Source: Bacteroides ihuae (GTDB lineage: Bacteria > Bacteroidota > Bacteroidia > Bacteroidales > Bacteroidaceae). From it: a stretch of 64,000 nt of DNA. A program made the position numbers and the translations under genes. This document shows positions 25,564-35,094 of the stretch, piece by piece. Position 1 is the first letter of the stretch, and each line of letters opens with the position of its first letter. The notes beneath the pieces are model-generated. The model saw nothing but the letters and a program-made list of their open reading frames with translations, was not told the origin of the DNA and made no database searches. The stretch lies in NCBI RefSeq assembly GCF_900104585.1, contig NZ_FNVX01000005.1, positions 1,116,001 through 1,180,000 of the forward strand, given 5' to 3'.

Positions 25564-28446
25564 CTAAAATTTAGTAGTTAATATTCGATTATTTGTAACA
25601 TCATAAAATTGAAGAATGAAGAACGTGTCTCCGGCTAAGTCCGAACCCGTGATATCTATCTTATGTCCCGAATTGGCATGAAGCTCGTTCCATGTGGGAT
25701 CACCGTCCGTATTTTCGGATACTCTTGTCCATTTGAAACGTTGCATGTTCAGAGTCCCGGTTATATCCTCTTCATTGAAATAGACCCGTACGGAAAGCGT
25801 ATGATTATAGATCTGATTTTCCCGATAGAACTCATATCCGGGAGTGGCCAGTTTCTCTATACGATAGCCCGTTCCTCCCTCGCTCACCTGCTTAAGCCAG
25901 TCGGCGGATGAATCACCGGGCTCTTCCGAGGTATTAACCAGTGCCAGCCAAAGACTGCCGTTATGGGAAACTCTGTCGTAATAGCTATAAGCCCCGGCAA
26001 CCCATTCGCCTTTATCGGCAGGAATACGAACGGAAGTGTTTCCCGTTTTCACGTGAAATTCACCCGTGAACTTATTACCGGAAGGGCTGACAACGACAGC
26101 TTCTTTGCCGCTCAGGTCATAGGAATCAATACCGTCGTATTGGTACTCAGCAGGTGCATTGATGCCATAAGCGGTTTTATATAGTGCGGATTGGCGGCTT
26201 GTGTCAGTTCTGTTGCCGAGCTGTATAATCTCATCCTGAGCCGTGGGTACTCCCAAGCCGTCTACGTCCGTTTTGGACAGATCAATATAATCCGTTCCGA
26301 CAGCTGTTACAAGTCGCCAGTAGTATTTCATACCCTGACCGTTCCAACGGCGGCAGATGGCCTGATCATCAACGGCGAATGGATTAGTTATCGTGCCTTC
26401 ATCCGTATCAAAGAAACAGCGATAAACATCCTCCGACTCTTCAACCTTTTGACACGTCATACTAGCGCAAGAGAGCAGCATGGCACCGCCCACACTCTTG
26501 ATCTCCGCAATACTAAGCTTGTTGAATATGGCTTCTTTACGAACCAACAAACGATCTACTTCAGCCTCCGAATCACCCGTTTTAGGATTAACCTTTATTC
26601 GATAGCCCGAACCGAATTGCCCCGGGGTGTGAGTAGCGTTCTTGATCTCACCTGCCGTTAATGTTTCGCCGACGGTCAAATCTTTATCAACCAGCAAATC
26701 CTCATTTACTGTCACACTCTTTTCGAAGATGCTGTCTGCTTTAGAGATTAGTCCCTTTGAGAATGTGATTACGCCTTCTGCAATATCATCCTTCAAGCGG
26801 CTTAATGCTCTGCTTGCAATTTCTGCCAACGCCCTGAAAGAGGACAAAACATTTCTATCCGATAAAGAAGTATTATCGTTTTGACCGATTACGTATACAC
26901 CGCTCCCACCAGAGCCAGTATAAGTCTGTCCCTTGTAAGTGACAGCATTCACTTTCTGCTCTATCTCTGACAAGCGGGAGTAAGAAGCCGTTTCCCCGAC
27001 TGTATAAGTTGGGTTGTCATAAGGGTAATCAAGATTATACTCAAAGCCTATGATTCTTGATACTCTACCCGTTTCAAAGTATGCGGGATTAATAAGATTT
27101 ACTTTATCACCCACAGCGAAAATTCTTTGGGTACCGCCATTGTACATGTATTCAGAAGACATTTTGCAGTCGTATGTAGAAGGATCAATCTTTGTCTTCT
27201 CAACATAAGCCAGAGCTTTCTCCTTTAGTTCTTGTTCGGCAGCGGGAACCATCGTGTCAGATACTAAAGACGTGTCAAAGCCATAAAGGACGTAAGTATC
27301 TCCTATTTGGGGCTTTAACGTATCGTTAGGTAAATTGATGCCGTAATCATCGTTTCTTACAATCTCGAACAACTGTTCTTCTGGACTAGTGCCATTAGGA
27401 TTAAAAGCAATTCCAAAGTCTAAGCCATTTAATAAACCGCTAGAAAAAACGATCCTTAATTCTACTCCCGCAAGCACATAGTCTTTGGAAAAGGTCAAAC
27501 CTGAATCTCTGAAACGATAAGCATTCCAATCCGTAATAGTTGTTGTTCCATCTGCGTTTTCTGTAGATGTATGCTTAACAACGGTTGTAACTTCCGATAT
27601 GGTACCCACTCTTCTAGGATAGACATCATCAAAAACAACTATATCCTCAACCGCTTCTTCGGTCGACATGTTCTCGTAAGCATCTATGTAGGGTGTACCT
27701 GACGGTAACATTAAGCGTTTCTGCACAACACCGTTTACCACAAGATTTTCATCTATCGGCCTGTAATTAGTAGGAAGATTCCTAGTTGAACCGAAAGCGT
27801 ATATACGGGTTGCATAACTGGATTGGCTGTCACTTCTGGTCATTGAAGAAACATTCACCCCATATTCAAAATCTACAGGATCTCCATACTCGCAACGTCC
27901 GAAATGGATGATGTTATCCGTTATCCACCATTCACAGTCCCAGGTATCGGCAAGGTTAGTGAGGGCATCAATGAGATTGGTATTGTCATAAGATACAAGC
28001 TTTGCCGAGTTCTCTACAGTACTGTCTATTGAAAACTCAAAAGCTGTTCCTTTGTAAGTATATCCCAGAGTGGAAAGGTTTGTCAAGAACACGTTAAGAT
28101 GAACGGCAAGGGTGGCTGTCAGGTTCCAGCTCGCTTCGCTTCCTCCAGTATCAGGAGTATAGAAGAACTTTTTATTCTTCCACTTCCAGTAATAGGCATC
28201 TAGGCGAAGCTCGTAATCATACCCTCCTGTAGAATCGTTTCGAGTTGGCTTGTATAAGTCAATTAATTCAAATAAGCCTATCTCGCTATCGTCTATTCCA
28301 TCACCTAGTTTAAAGTACACAGGACTATCCACGTTAAATTTTAGCGTAATATAGTCCTCTTTCATCAAAGTGAATTTTCTCTTTGATCCTCCATTTATGG
28401 GTGTAGAGAAGCGTATATTGCCAGATATGTCTTTAATGTCTATCAT
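25564..28446 (-). CDS. Tail tip / tail-associated endopeptidase-like protein
   Basis: Protein of 960 residues. The N-terminal 480 residues have the pattern of siphophage tail-tip hub proteins (Tal, gp27-like), for example DYELRLDAYYWKWKNKKFFY and DYGINLPNDTLKPQIGDTY; the C-terminal half carries a coiled coil and beta-rich domains that should hold the fibres. It follows the distal tail gene. A GGGGGT ribosome site sits right before ATG 28446. Peptidase activity is not certain. Confidence 0.7.
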   Translation of the reverse strand: MIDIKDISGNIRFSTPINGGSKRKFTLMKEDYITLKFNVDSPVYFKLGDGIDDSEIGLFELIDLYKPTRNDSTGGYDYELRLDAYYWKWKNKKFFYTPDTGGSEASWNLTATLAVHLNVFLTNLSTLGYTYKGTAFEFSIDSTVENSAKLVSYDNTNLIDALTNLADTWDCEWWITDNIIHFGRCEYGDPVDFEYGVNVSSMTRSDSQSSYATRIYAFGSTRNLPTNYRPIDENLVVNGVVQKRLMLPSGTPYIDAYENMSTEEAVEDIVVFDDVYPRRVGTISEVTTVVKHTSTENADGTTTITDWNAYRFRDSGLTFSKDYVLAGVELRIVFSSGLLNGLDFGIAFNPNGTSPEEQLFEIVRNDDYGINLPNDTLKPQIGDTYVLYGFDTSLVSDTMVPAAEQELKEKALAYVEKTKIDPSTYDCKMSSEYMYNGGTQRIFAVGDKVNLINPAYFETGRVSRIIGFEYNLDYPYDNPTYTVGETASYSRLSEIEQKVNAVTYKGQTYTGSGGSGVYVIGQNDNTSLSDRNVLSSFRALAEIASRALSRLKDDIAEGVITFSKGLISKADSIFEKSVTVNEDLLVDKDLTVGETLTAGEIKNATHTPGQFGSGYRIKVNPKTGDSEAEVDRLLVRKEAIFNKLSIAEIKSVGGAMLLSCASMTCQKVEESEDVYRCFFDTDEGTITNPFAVDDQAICRRWNGQGMKYYWRLVTAVGTDYIDLSKTDVDGLGVPTAQDEIIQLGNRTDTSRQSALYKTAYGINAPAEYQYDGIDSYDLSGKEAVVVSPSGNKFTGEFHVKTGNTSVRIPADKGEWVAGAYSYYDRVSHNGSLWLALVNTSEEPGDSSADWLKQVSEGGTGYRIEKLATPGYEFYRENQIYNHTLSVRVYFNEEDITGTLNMQRFKWTRVSENTDGDPTWNELHANSGHKIDITGSDLAGDTFFILQFYDVTNNRILTTKF

Positions 28447-28465
28447 ACCCCCAAAGTTCGGGGAT

Positions 28466-28496
28466 AAAAAAAAGAAGCCCTAAAACTAAGGACTTC
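28466..28496 (-). terminator. Terminator between distal tail and tail tip genes
   Basis: On the minus strand GAAGTCCT pairs with AGGGCTTC (one G-T) followed by eight T. It ends the distal-tail transcript in the middle of the late region. Confidence 0.75.
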
Positions 28497-28500
28497 CAAA

Positions 28501-28524
28501 CACGACAATTAAAATATTGTCGTA
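28501..28524. promoter_or_regulatory. Late-region palindrome, copy 1
   Basis: ACGACAAT-N6-ATTGTCGT, perfect 8-bp arms (28502-28509 and 28516-28523). At the same offset as in the other copies lies GAACTTTG (28452-28459), one mismatch from TAnnTTTG, but the conserved -33 block is absent and the predicted start would leave almost no leader for the 28446 ATG. Confidence 0.5.
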
Positions 28525-28526
28525 AA

Positions 28527-28940
28527 TTAGGTTCTATCGGCAGGATTCGCTTCTTGAAATTTCACCGATAATTTAGAAAAGGTACGAAGCGTATTCATTG
28601 CAAAGGAGGTGGACTTTTGATAAGTAAGTCGATATATTTCTTCTCCCAAAACAGGGACTTTAATCTCAATTCTACCTTTTTCTAACTCAGCCTTAAATGC
28701 TTTGTATTTTAAAAGATAATCAGCCTGAGAAATGCCCTCAAGGTTAAACACCAGTGTTACATCTCGCTCATCCACTTTAGGATTATTATATGTCACCCGT
28801 TTGCCGTTTTCAAGACGGGATTTATTCTCAATAAACTCTTTTAAAGGAGAGGGAGCGAAAATAGCATCTATAAACCCCTCGCCTATTTTAACGCCCCATG
28901 TTTGGAGAGCATCTTTATTGTTAATTATCAAATCTGCCAT
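28527..28940 (-). CDS. Distal tail-like protein
   Basis: Protein of 137 residues, start MADLIINNKDALQTWGVKIGEG. The segment RDVTLVFNLEGISQADYLLKYKAFKAEL is typical of the small tail proteins that sit between tape measure and tail tip in Bacteroides phages (Dit-like). It probably caps the tail tube and attaches the tip. A toxin-antitoxin cassette separates it from the tape measure gene. It has its own palindrome-containing promoter upstream. Confidence 0.6.
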   Translation of the reverse strand: MADLIINNKDALQTWGVKIGEGFIDAIFAPSPLKEFIENKSRLENGKRVTYNNPKVDERDVTLVFNLEGISQADYLLKYKAFKAELEKGRIEIKVPVLGEEIYRLTYQKSTSFAMNTLRTFSKLSVKFQEANPADRT

Positions 28941-29027
28941 AATTATAATTATTCACTGTTTTTTAAATGGCACTAATTTAAAAGCAAACCACAACAACCG
29001 TTAGGATAGCTATGCCATTTCTGTTTG

Positions 29028-29099
29028 CAAAACTACCTTATACAAAATAAAATGAGAATTTTATTCCACTCGATACACGACAATCCCTCTATCATCGTA
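29028..29099 (-). promoter_or_regulatory. Putative activator-dependent late promoter, copy 4
   Basis: ACGACAAT-N6-ATCATCGT (29077-29098; two mismatches in one arm). Downstream on the minus strand are AAAATTC (29056-29062) and, 20 bases on, TAGTTTTG (29028-29035), an exact TAnnTTTG. The layout equals copies 2 and 3 apart from one missing T. It would drive the 28940 gene. Confidence 0.6.
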
Positions 29100-29246
29100 A
29101 ATTCAACACAAACATATTTCATAACCGTTTAACGGGGATATTTCAAGGCACTAGATAACCAGCAACAAATACTAAGAATATATACCAAAAAAGGCTTCTA
29201 TTTTGACTTTATCGAATTTTGTTTCCCATAAAAAATCCGCTAAATA

Positions 29247-29278
29247 TGTGAATTTCACAAATTAAGTTGCTATATTTG
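29247..29278 (+). promoter_or_regulatory. Promoter and operator of a toxin-antitoxin pair
   Basis: TATATTTG (29271-29278) is an exact -7 box. TGTGAA-T-TTCACA (29247-29259) is a perfect palindrome covering the -33 position, so it is a likely autorepression site for the antitoxin. Confidence 0.65.
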
Positions 29279-29297
29279 CATCACCAAAGAACGGTAT

Positions 29298-29618
29298 ATG
29301 AATGTTGAATTTGAAAAAGATTATTTGGCAGAGCTATACGAGAAAGGTAAAGTGATGGATAAGAAACATCGTTTTCAACCTCAAGTAGTCAATGGCTATT
29401 TAAAGTGTGTCAAAGCATTAATTAACGCCTCTCGAATGGAAGATTTACATCTATTCAGATCTTTAAATTACGAAAGGCTGAAAGGAGATAAAAAGGGACT
29501 TTCTTCCTTGCGTATAAATGACCAGTACAGACTTGAGTTTAGGGAAATAGCCAGCCAATCGAATCAAATGGTAATCGAAATATGTTCTTTAGTAGATATT
29601 ACAAACCACTACAAGTAG
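29298..29618 (+). CDS. RelE/HigB-type toxin
   Basis: Protein of 106 residues with the small RelE-fold pattern: VNGYLKCVKALINASRMEDLHLFRSLNYERLKG, then SSLRINDQYRLEF and a final strand. The Arg/Tyr in RINDQYRLEF matches the conserved core of HigB-like mRNA interferases. It comes first in the pair, as usual for HigBA. It is rightward inside the leftward late region, which marks it as an inserted cassette. Confidence 0.8.
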   Translation: MNVEFEKDYLAELYEKGKVMDKKHRFQPQVVNGYLKCVKALINASRMEDLHLFRSLNYERLKGDKKGLSSLRINDQYRLEFREIASQSNQMVIEICSLVDITNHYK

Positions 29619-29623
29619 AAATT

Positions 29624-29944
29624 ATGGGAACATCAGCAAACAATCTACAGTCATTCCGCCCGTACCATCCGGGAGAATTGGTAAAAGAAGAATTGGAATG
29701 CAGGAATATAAAGCAAAAGGATTTCGCCAGAAAGTTCGAGTTGTCTTATACTGCCCTCAATGAGATTCTAAATTCAAAGCGTCCTATTACTACAGAATTT
29801 GCGCTACTTTTAGAAGCTGCGTTGGGCATAAATGCCGATTTGCTTGTGAAGATGCAAACTGAATATAATCTACAAATAGCTAGAAAAAACAATACGATTA
29901 TTGAAAAAATAAATAAAATCAAGCAGATCGCAGCCATATTTTAA
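29624..29944 (+). CDS. HigA-type antitoxin
   Basis: Protein of 106 residues from ATG 29624 (an upstream in-frame ATG at 29582 lies inside the toxin gene). RPYHPGELVKEELECRNIKQKDFARKFELSYTALNEILNSKRPITTEFALLLEAALG is the canonical XRE helix-turn-helix of HigA antitoxins. It follows the toxin by 5 bases. It should bind the toxin and the palindrome at 29247-29259. Confidence 0.85.
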   Translation: MGTSANNLQSFRPYHPGELVKEELECRNIKQKDFARKFELSYTALNEILNSKRPITTEFALLLEAALGINADLLVKMQTEYNLQIARKNNTIIEKINKIKQIAAIF

Positions 29945-29945
29945 T

Positions 29946-29972
29946 AAAAGGCGGGGAATTCCGCCTTTTATT
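29946..29972. terminator. Bidirectional terminator
   Basis: AAAAGGCGG pairs with CCGCCTTTT around GGAATT. T runs on both sides mean it can stop both the toxin-antitoxin transcript and the tape-measure transcript. Confidence 0.75.
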
Positions 29973-29999
29973 TATGGTAAAGAATCTGTTTCCCTACTC

Positions 30000-32900
30000 C
30001 TATCTTGACACAAGCCCTTTAGTATTACTTTCTATCTTTCCGAGTCTCTCGTTAACACTCTTCAATTCTTTAACCGTAGCTCCTGTATTTTCCCGTATTT
30101 CAACTGTCTCCAGATATGTATTTGCTAATATAGTTCGTGTTTCATCCGCTATATCTTTTGAATCCTTGCTTACAGTCAGGTATTCTTCTGCCTTTATAGT
30201 CAACATGTTAAGTGATTGAGACTGTAATACGCTTTGAGCTTTTAGTTCTTCACCTGTTATCTGCACAGCAGCAAGCCTTCCACTTACTTCCTCTCCTGTA
30301 TCTTGGCTTATAGTCTCATATCCTCCAGAGGTGGAACTCTGAGAAGAAGAGGAAGATGTATCCCAACCAAATGCGTCGATAAGGGATTGTCTTTGAGCGA
30401 TCATGTCGTCAGTGATATTCTGTTGCTGTTTTTTAAGCTCCTCCGCTTCATCTGGAGTTATTTTATTATCATCTTTGTAGGCATCCGTCCAACTGTCATA
30501 CAAAGCTTGTATTCGGCTTTTAAAATTGTCCGCAAGCATTGCATTAAGAATTGATTTTTGAAGATAGGACTCGAAATCATCGGCAAAATCTTCTGCGTCT
30601 GAATTCATATCGGACAAAGTATCAAGGAAACTACTATAGAAATCATCGAAAGATGTCTGAGCCATAGTTTCCTGCCATTGTTCAGTTAGTTCCTGCAAAG
30701 CTTCAGCGTCATCTATATACGCATCAAGCCATTCTGACTGATCATATTTGCCACTATTTATCTTTTCCCAAATATCTGGAAGTTCTTGCAATTTTGACAA
30801 ATCTTCCGAACTTAACTTCCATAAATCCCCGGCAGATGATAGTTTTTTACCTACATAGTCAGATGCTTTTTCCCAATCGGAGGCATTAAAGGCGTCATTT
30901 ATATAGTAATCGTTAGAATGATGTGCCCCGTGATACCCCATCTTAGCCTCTAACATTTGACGATCATTCTCTATCTTTTGTGTTTTTTTTTGATAAGCAT
31001 CCGTATATAGTTCAGTGGCACTTTCACCACCCGATTTCTCCATTTCTGTGGTTAACTTATCTATCGCATTTATTAGATATTTATTGCTATTTGTTAATTT
31101 ATCTACTAGCTCATTAACCTCCTTAGCGTTTCCTCCTACTCCTAGAAAACCAAGTATCTTGTTATTAAGCCCTAAAGACATCAAGTTTATCATCTCACTA
31201 GAACTTGATGTAACGGACTTGACTATAGTTTTGAACACATCCCCGGAAAATACATCCTTTGTCCCATTTACGATAGCATCTCCAATGCCATCAAGAATAG
31301 ATCCAAAGAAATTGCTTAGCCCATCTTTTAGAACATCGATTATAGAGGCTATCCATCCTACTACAGGTGCATTTTTAAGCTTATTGGCAATATCTCCCAT
31401 TGCCCCACCCATTCCATTACCCATCTTAATAAGCCCCTGATAAGCATCGTTAAGCCCCCCTGATGATAATTGCGAAAGCCCTTCAACGACTGAACTCATT
31501 GATTTCTGCAAATTAGATGCCGTATTGGTAACAGTCTGTTGAGCACTATTAGCGGCTTCTTCTTGAGACTTAACATTAGTGGATGATGCATCCGCATTTT
31601 GTTGCGCTAGGTCAAGAGTGTCCTTCGTCGTTTTTTTCTCCTGATCAGAGCCATCCTTTAATGCTTTATTATAGTCTTCCTGTGCCTTCTTTAAGCGTTC
31701 TATAGATTCATATTCTTCAATCTTAGCCTTTTTTAGCGAGTTGATAGCTATCTGATAAGCCGCCATGTCAGTTCCAAGCTTCTTAAAATTAAGAGAACCA
31801 CCTTCGCTCATAGACTCTTCCATCTTATTTATAGCGTCAACCAACGTTTTCTGATCTGATGCCCCTGATCGCTTGAAGTCCTTTGTATTGGTATACTCTT
31901 TAGCCTTTTCAAGTATAGGCTCTGTTATACTTTTAAACATCCCCCCGAATTCACTGAATACGGAAACCCAATCAATATCCGCCTTTATGGATTCTATATC
32001 TACCTTTCCAATTGCGGATATTTTCTGTTCCTCTAAAGACTTTTTCTGCCATTCGTTGGTTGACTTAGCTATTTTCTCATCATATTCTTGAGCTATAGCA
32101 AGTTTCTTTTGTTGGAAAGTCCCATATTCTTTCAGGTAGTCATTCATGACCTGTATGCCTGTTGCATTCTGCTTGTCTACCTCCTTTCCATACTCGGCAA
32201 TGGCCGCCTTATATTGTTCGTTGAAGTCTTTTATTTCAGCATCCGACAAAGAGATGCCTGAAGCATCAAATGACTTGCCTTTATTTTGAGGATTAGATTC
32301 GAAAGCAGAACGGGCATTATCTATTTTCTCCCTAAGACGATTTTCTTTTTGTCGATCAATAGCCTGCATCTCTTTCTCAAAGTTTAACTCCATCTCATCT
32401 ATGGTCTTCTTACTCCCATCATCCATAGATTTAATGCGGGCTTCATCCGTTTTCATTTGTAAATCTTCGGCCGTCCGTTGCTCTTCTAAAGCCTGCTTAG
32501 AAAGAAGAACATTATATTTATCTGTTTCTTTACGAAGCTTTTCTTCCTGTGATTCAGCTTTCTTATCAGCCTTTCCCGTAGTGTCGTAAATGGCTATGTT
32601 TTCATTGGCTTTTTTAATGTCGTCAGTCGCCTTTTTATAAGAAGAAACAGTTTTGGCATCTATCCCAGTTGTCTTTCCCGCTTTAAGAAGCTTCACCGTA
32701 TCTACCGAAATTGAATTTATTGTTTCTTGGGAATCCTTTTTTAATTTATCCCAATAGTCCTTATCTAGCAATGTCTCTTTAGATGCTGAGTTTAGAGTTT
32801 TTAATTGACTCGTTATTTCCCTTAATTGTCCTTTCTTAGCTGATAATACCCCTTCCATTCCATAGAAAGAACCATTCTTATCCGATTGTTCTTTCTCGTA

Positions 32901-34904
32901 TTCCATCTTTGAAATCTCATCCTTTAGTACTTTTTCCCTAGCTTTCAAAGATTCAGCTTGTACTGATTTAGGTTGTGATCCGAATTTTGCTTTTTTATTT
33001 ATCTCTTCAAGTTGAAACACATAATCTTTTGCTATACGCAGCTCGGCTTCTTTAAGCTTTACCAAGGGATTATCGATGTCCTTTAGATTCCCTTTTGCGG
33101 TTTTTGACTTCAAATCAGACAGCTCTTTCTCACGCAAAACGACACTTGCCTTTGCCCCTATCATAGCCTGATTATTTTTCCACTTCGCTATTTCTTTGTA
33201 AAGACCTAATTGCTCTGCTAATTTTATTGATTCTATATCCATATTCTTAAATATGGAAGGCATCATTTTTTGAAGTACATCCAACGCCTTTTGCTTATCG
33301 TATTGAGTACTAATTTCATCTTTTATGATCCCGATTAATTCCTTCGCCGTATTCTCATATTTATTAATAGCACTAGTTTGGTATTCTATAGACGAATTAA
33401 GTTTTGCTTGCGCTTTTTCAGCCTCTGTGGTAGAATCGGAGAAAGCCCACATTGCTGTAACTACAGTTCCTACGGCTACAGCAACAGCTACATAAGGATT
33501 GGTAAGCATTGCCGAATTAAGAGCCAATTGAGCCCTTCGGGCGAGCATCCGAACATTTGTTAGTGCGATCTCTGCTAATGTATGTTCACTTGTGGCCATA
33601 GTTGAAAGCATTACAGCCGTACGATACAAACCATAAGTACCAATCAATCCTACCAAGACTTTCCCTACGGTCTCATAGCTCTGGATCAAAGATGTGGTAC
33701 CCTTAATAGCTCCCATGATTGCGCCTTCCCCGTCTGTTCCAATCTCATTAAAGACTCTATCCAAAGCATCTTGCATCATGGAAAGTTGCCCATTGATAGT
33801 TTTAGAGGCGTTTTCTGACATCTTGTAGAACTTGCCACCGGCACTTGTTGCATCAATAAAGGCCTGCTGAACCATTTCAGAAGAAACCGCACCTTTCGAC
33901 ATTTCATCTTTGAGCTCTGCTATACTCTTACCTGTCTTTTGGGCAATAACCTGTAATGGATTGAAACCAGCATTAATCATTTGGTTTAAGTCCTGCCCCA
34001 TAAGCTTGCCTGTAGCAGACATTTGAGAGAATGCCAGAGTTAAAGAGTTAAACTTCTGAGTGTCTCCCATTGATATATCACCGATGGCTTTAAAGTAAGT
34101 CGGAACTTTCTCTGCCTCAATATTGAAGCCAAGCATCATTTGTGTGGCGGAAGAGATATCGGTTAGCGTTAAAGGAGAAACCGTTGCATAGCTTTTTACT
34201 TCTGCGAGCAAGGTATCAGCCTTTTCCTTACTGCCAAGCATTGTGTCTAATGCAATTTCTATCGATTCAAACTGACCTTTGACATGAATGAGTTCTGATC
34301 CTAACTGTTTTAATGCAGCAACTCCACCTATTACGCCAAGCATCTTGCCGAAAGACATCGACATACCACCATTAGCATTTACTACATTCTTTGCGTCATC
34401 TTTATATAGTGAGTATTCATCCCTGAGTTTCTTAACTGATAAACGGGCATTTGATTGTTCGGTCTGTAATCCAAAGAGAGTTGATTTTTCTTCTTGAAGC
34501 GCCTTCTTTGCAGCATTCAGCTCACCTAAGGCCGAATTTGCCTGCAATGGGTTACTGCGGACTTTCTTATAAGCATCAGATAAATTTCTAACATCAGCTT
34601 CAATATCCCGGATTACAGTCTTCTGATTGATAATCTTTTGAGTAAAGTCATTTACAGCCTGAGAACCTTGATAGATTTTATTTTTGAAGTCATTGCCCAT
34701 AACAGCTCCTGCCTTAGCGGCTTCTTCGACCATTCCCCGCATTTGCTGTTTGGCTTGTTGCATCTGATTGTTGAGTACAGCAACAGCCTGTGGAGCCTTA
34801 TTAACGTCCATAGACTTTATCTGTGTCTCTAATTTCGCTATCTCGTTACGTAGCCTTATAACTTCTTGGTAATCGCTACTGACTTTAAAGTATAATTTTG
34901 CCAT
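30000..34904 (-). CDS. Tail tape measure protein
   Basis: Protein of 1634 residues, the longest in the window, which sets tail length. The N-terminal 200 residues are coiled coil, followed by the tape-measure core (GVAALKQLGSELIHVKGQFESIEIALDTMLGSKEKA; MGDTQKFNSLTLAFSQMSATGKLMGQDLNQMINAGFNPL), two hydrophobic helices (near 400-425 and 465-490), and long coiled coils to the C-terminus. It follows the tail chaperone genes, the standard siphophage order, with its ATG overlapping the chaperone stop (TAATG). Confidence 0.92.
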   Translation of the reverse strand: MAKLYFKVSSDYQEVIRLRNEIAKLETQIKSMDVNKAPQAVAVLNNQMQQAKQQMRGMVEEAAKAGAVMGNDFKNKIYQGSQAVNDFTQKIINQKTVIRDIEADVRNLSDAYKKVRSNPLQANSALGELNAAKKALQEEKSTLFGLQTEQSNARLSVKKLRDEYSLYKDDAKNVVNANGGMSMSFGKMLGVIGGVAALKQLGSELIHVKGQFESIEIALDTMLGSKEKADTLLAEVKSYATVSPLTLTDISSATQMMLGFNIEAEKVPTYFKAIGDISMGDTQKFNSLTLAFSQMSATGKLMGQDLNQMINAGFNPLQVIAQKTGKSIAELKDEMSKGAVSSEMVQQAFIDATSAGGKFYKMSENASKTINGQLSMMQDALDRVFNEIGTDGEGAIMGAIKGTTSLIQSYETVGKVLVGLIGTYGLYRTAVMLSTMATSEHTLAEIALTNVRMLARRAQLALNSAMLTNPYVAVAVAVGTVVTAMWAFSDSTTEAEKAQAKLNSSIEYQTSAINKYENTAKELIGIIKDEISTQYDKQKALDVLQKMMPSIFKNMDIESIKLAEQLGLYKEIAKWKNNQAMIGAKASVVLREKELSDLKSKTAKGNLKDIDNPLVKLKEAELRIAKDYVFQLEEINKKAKFGSQPKSVQAESLKAREKVLKDEISKMEYEKEQSDKNGSFYGMEGVLSAKKGQLREITSQLKTLNSASKETLLDKDYWDKLKKDSQETINSISVDTVKLLKAGKTTGIDAKTVSSYKKATDDIKKANENIAIYDTTGKADKKAESQEEKLRKETDKYNVLLSKQALEEQRTAEDLQMKTDEARIKSMDDGSKKTIDEMELNFEKEMQAIDRQKENRLREKIDNARSAFESNPQNKGKSFDASGISLSDAEIKDFNEQYKAAIAEYGKEVDKQNATGIQVMNDYLKEYGTFQQKKLAIAQEYDEKIAKSTNEWQKKSLEEQKISAIGKVDIESIKADIDWVSVFSEFGGMFKSITEPILEKAKEYTNTKDFKRSGASDQKTLVDAINKMEESMSEGGSLNFKKLGTDMAAYQIAINSLKKAKIEEYESIERLKKAQEDYNKALKDGSDQEKKTTKDTLDLAQQNADASSTNVKSQEEAANSAQQTVTNTASNLQKSMSSVVEGLSQLSSGGLNDAYQGLIKMGNGMGGAMGDIANKLKNAPVVGWIASIIDVLKDGLSNFFGSILDGIGDAIVNGTKDVFSGDVFKTIVKSVTSSSSEMINLMSLGLNNKILGFLGVGGNAKEVNELVDKLTNSNKYLINAIDKLTTEMEKSGGESATELYTDAYQKKTQKIENDRQMLEAKMGYHGAHHSNDYYINDAFNASDWEKASDYVGKKLSSAGDLWKLSSEDLSKLQELPDIWEKINSGKYDQSEWLDAYIDDAEALQELTEQWQETMAQTSFDDFYSSFLDTLSDMNSDAEDFADDFESYLQKSILNAMLADNFKSRIQALYDSWTDAYKDDNKITPDEAEELKKQQQNITDDMIAQRQSLIDAFGWDTSSSSSQSSTSGGYETISQDTGEEVSGRLAAVQITGEELKAQSVLQSQSLNMLTIKAEEYLTVSKDSKDIADETRTILANTYLETVEIRENTGATVKELKSVNERLGKIESNTKGLVSR

Positions 34905-35083
34905 TACTTTTGCCTCCTTCTTGATGCCATATCTTTGCCTGAACTTTCTTGTACTAATTCGCCTGTTACTTCGTGTAATTTATCCTTTTGCATGATTATC
35001 AAATTACGGTAAGGGATCACCTCAAAAACTTCTTTGTAAGACAAATGAAGATTTTCCATGAATGAAGCAATTTGCCCTAACAT
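34904..35083 (-). CDS. Tail assembly chaperone, frameshift-encoded C-terminal part
   Basis: Short frame of 59 codons from ATG 35083, MLGQIASFMENLHLSYKEVFEVIPYRN to ASRRRQK, ending on the tape-measure start. The frame is also open upstream through the end of the 35095-35511 gene, and a T TTT TTC heptamer lies in the overlap. So it is probably made as the C-terminal part of a fusion of about 202 residues (the GT protein of siphophages), which recruits tail tube protein to the tape measure. Confidence 0.75.
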   Translation of the reverse strand: MLGQIASFMENLHLSYKEVFEVIPYRNLIIMQKDKLHEVTGELVQESSGKDMASRRRQK

Positions 35084-35094
35084 CGTATCGTTTC

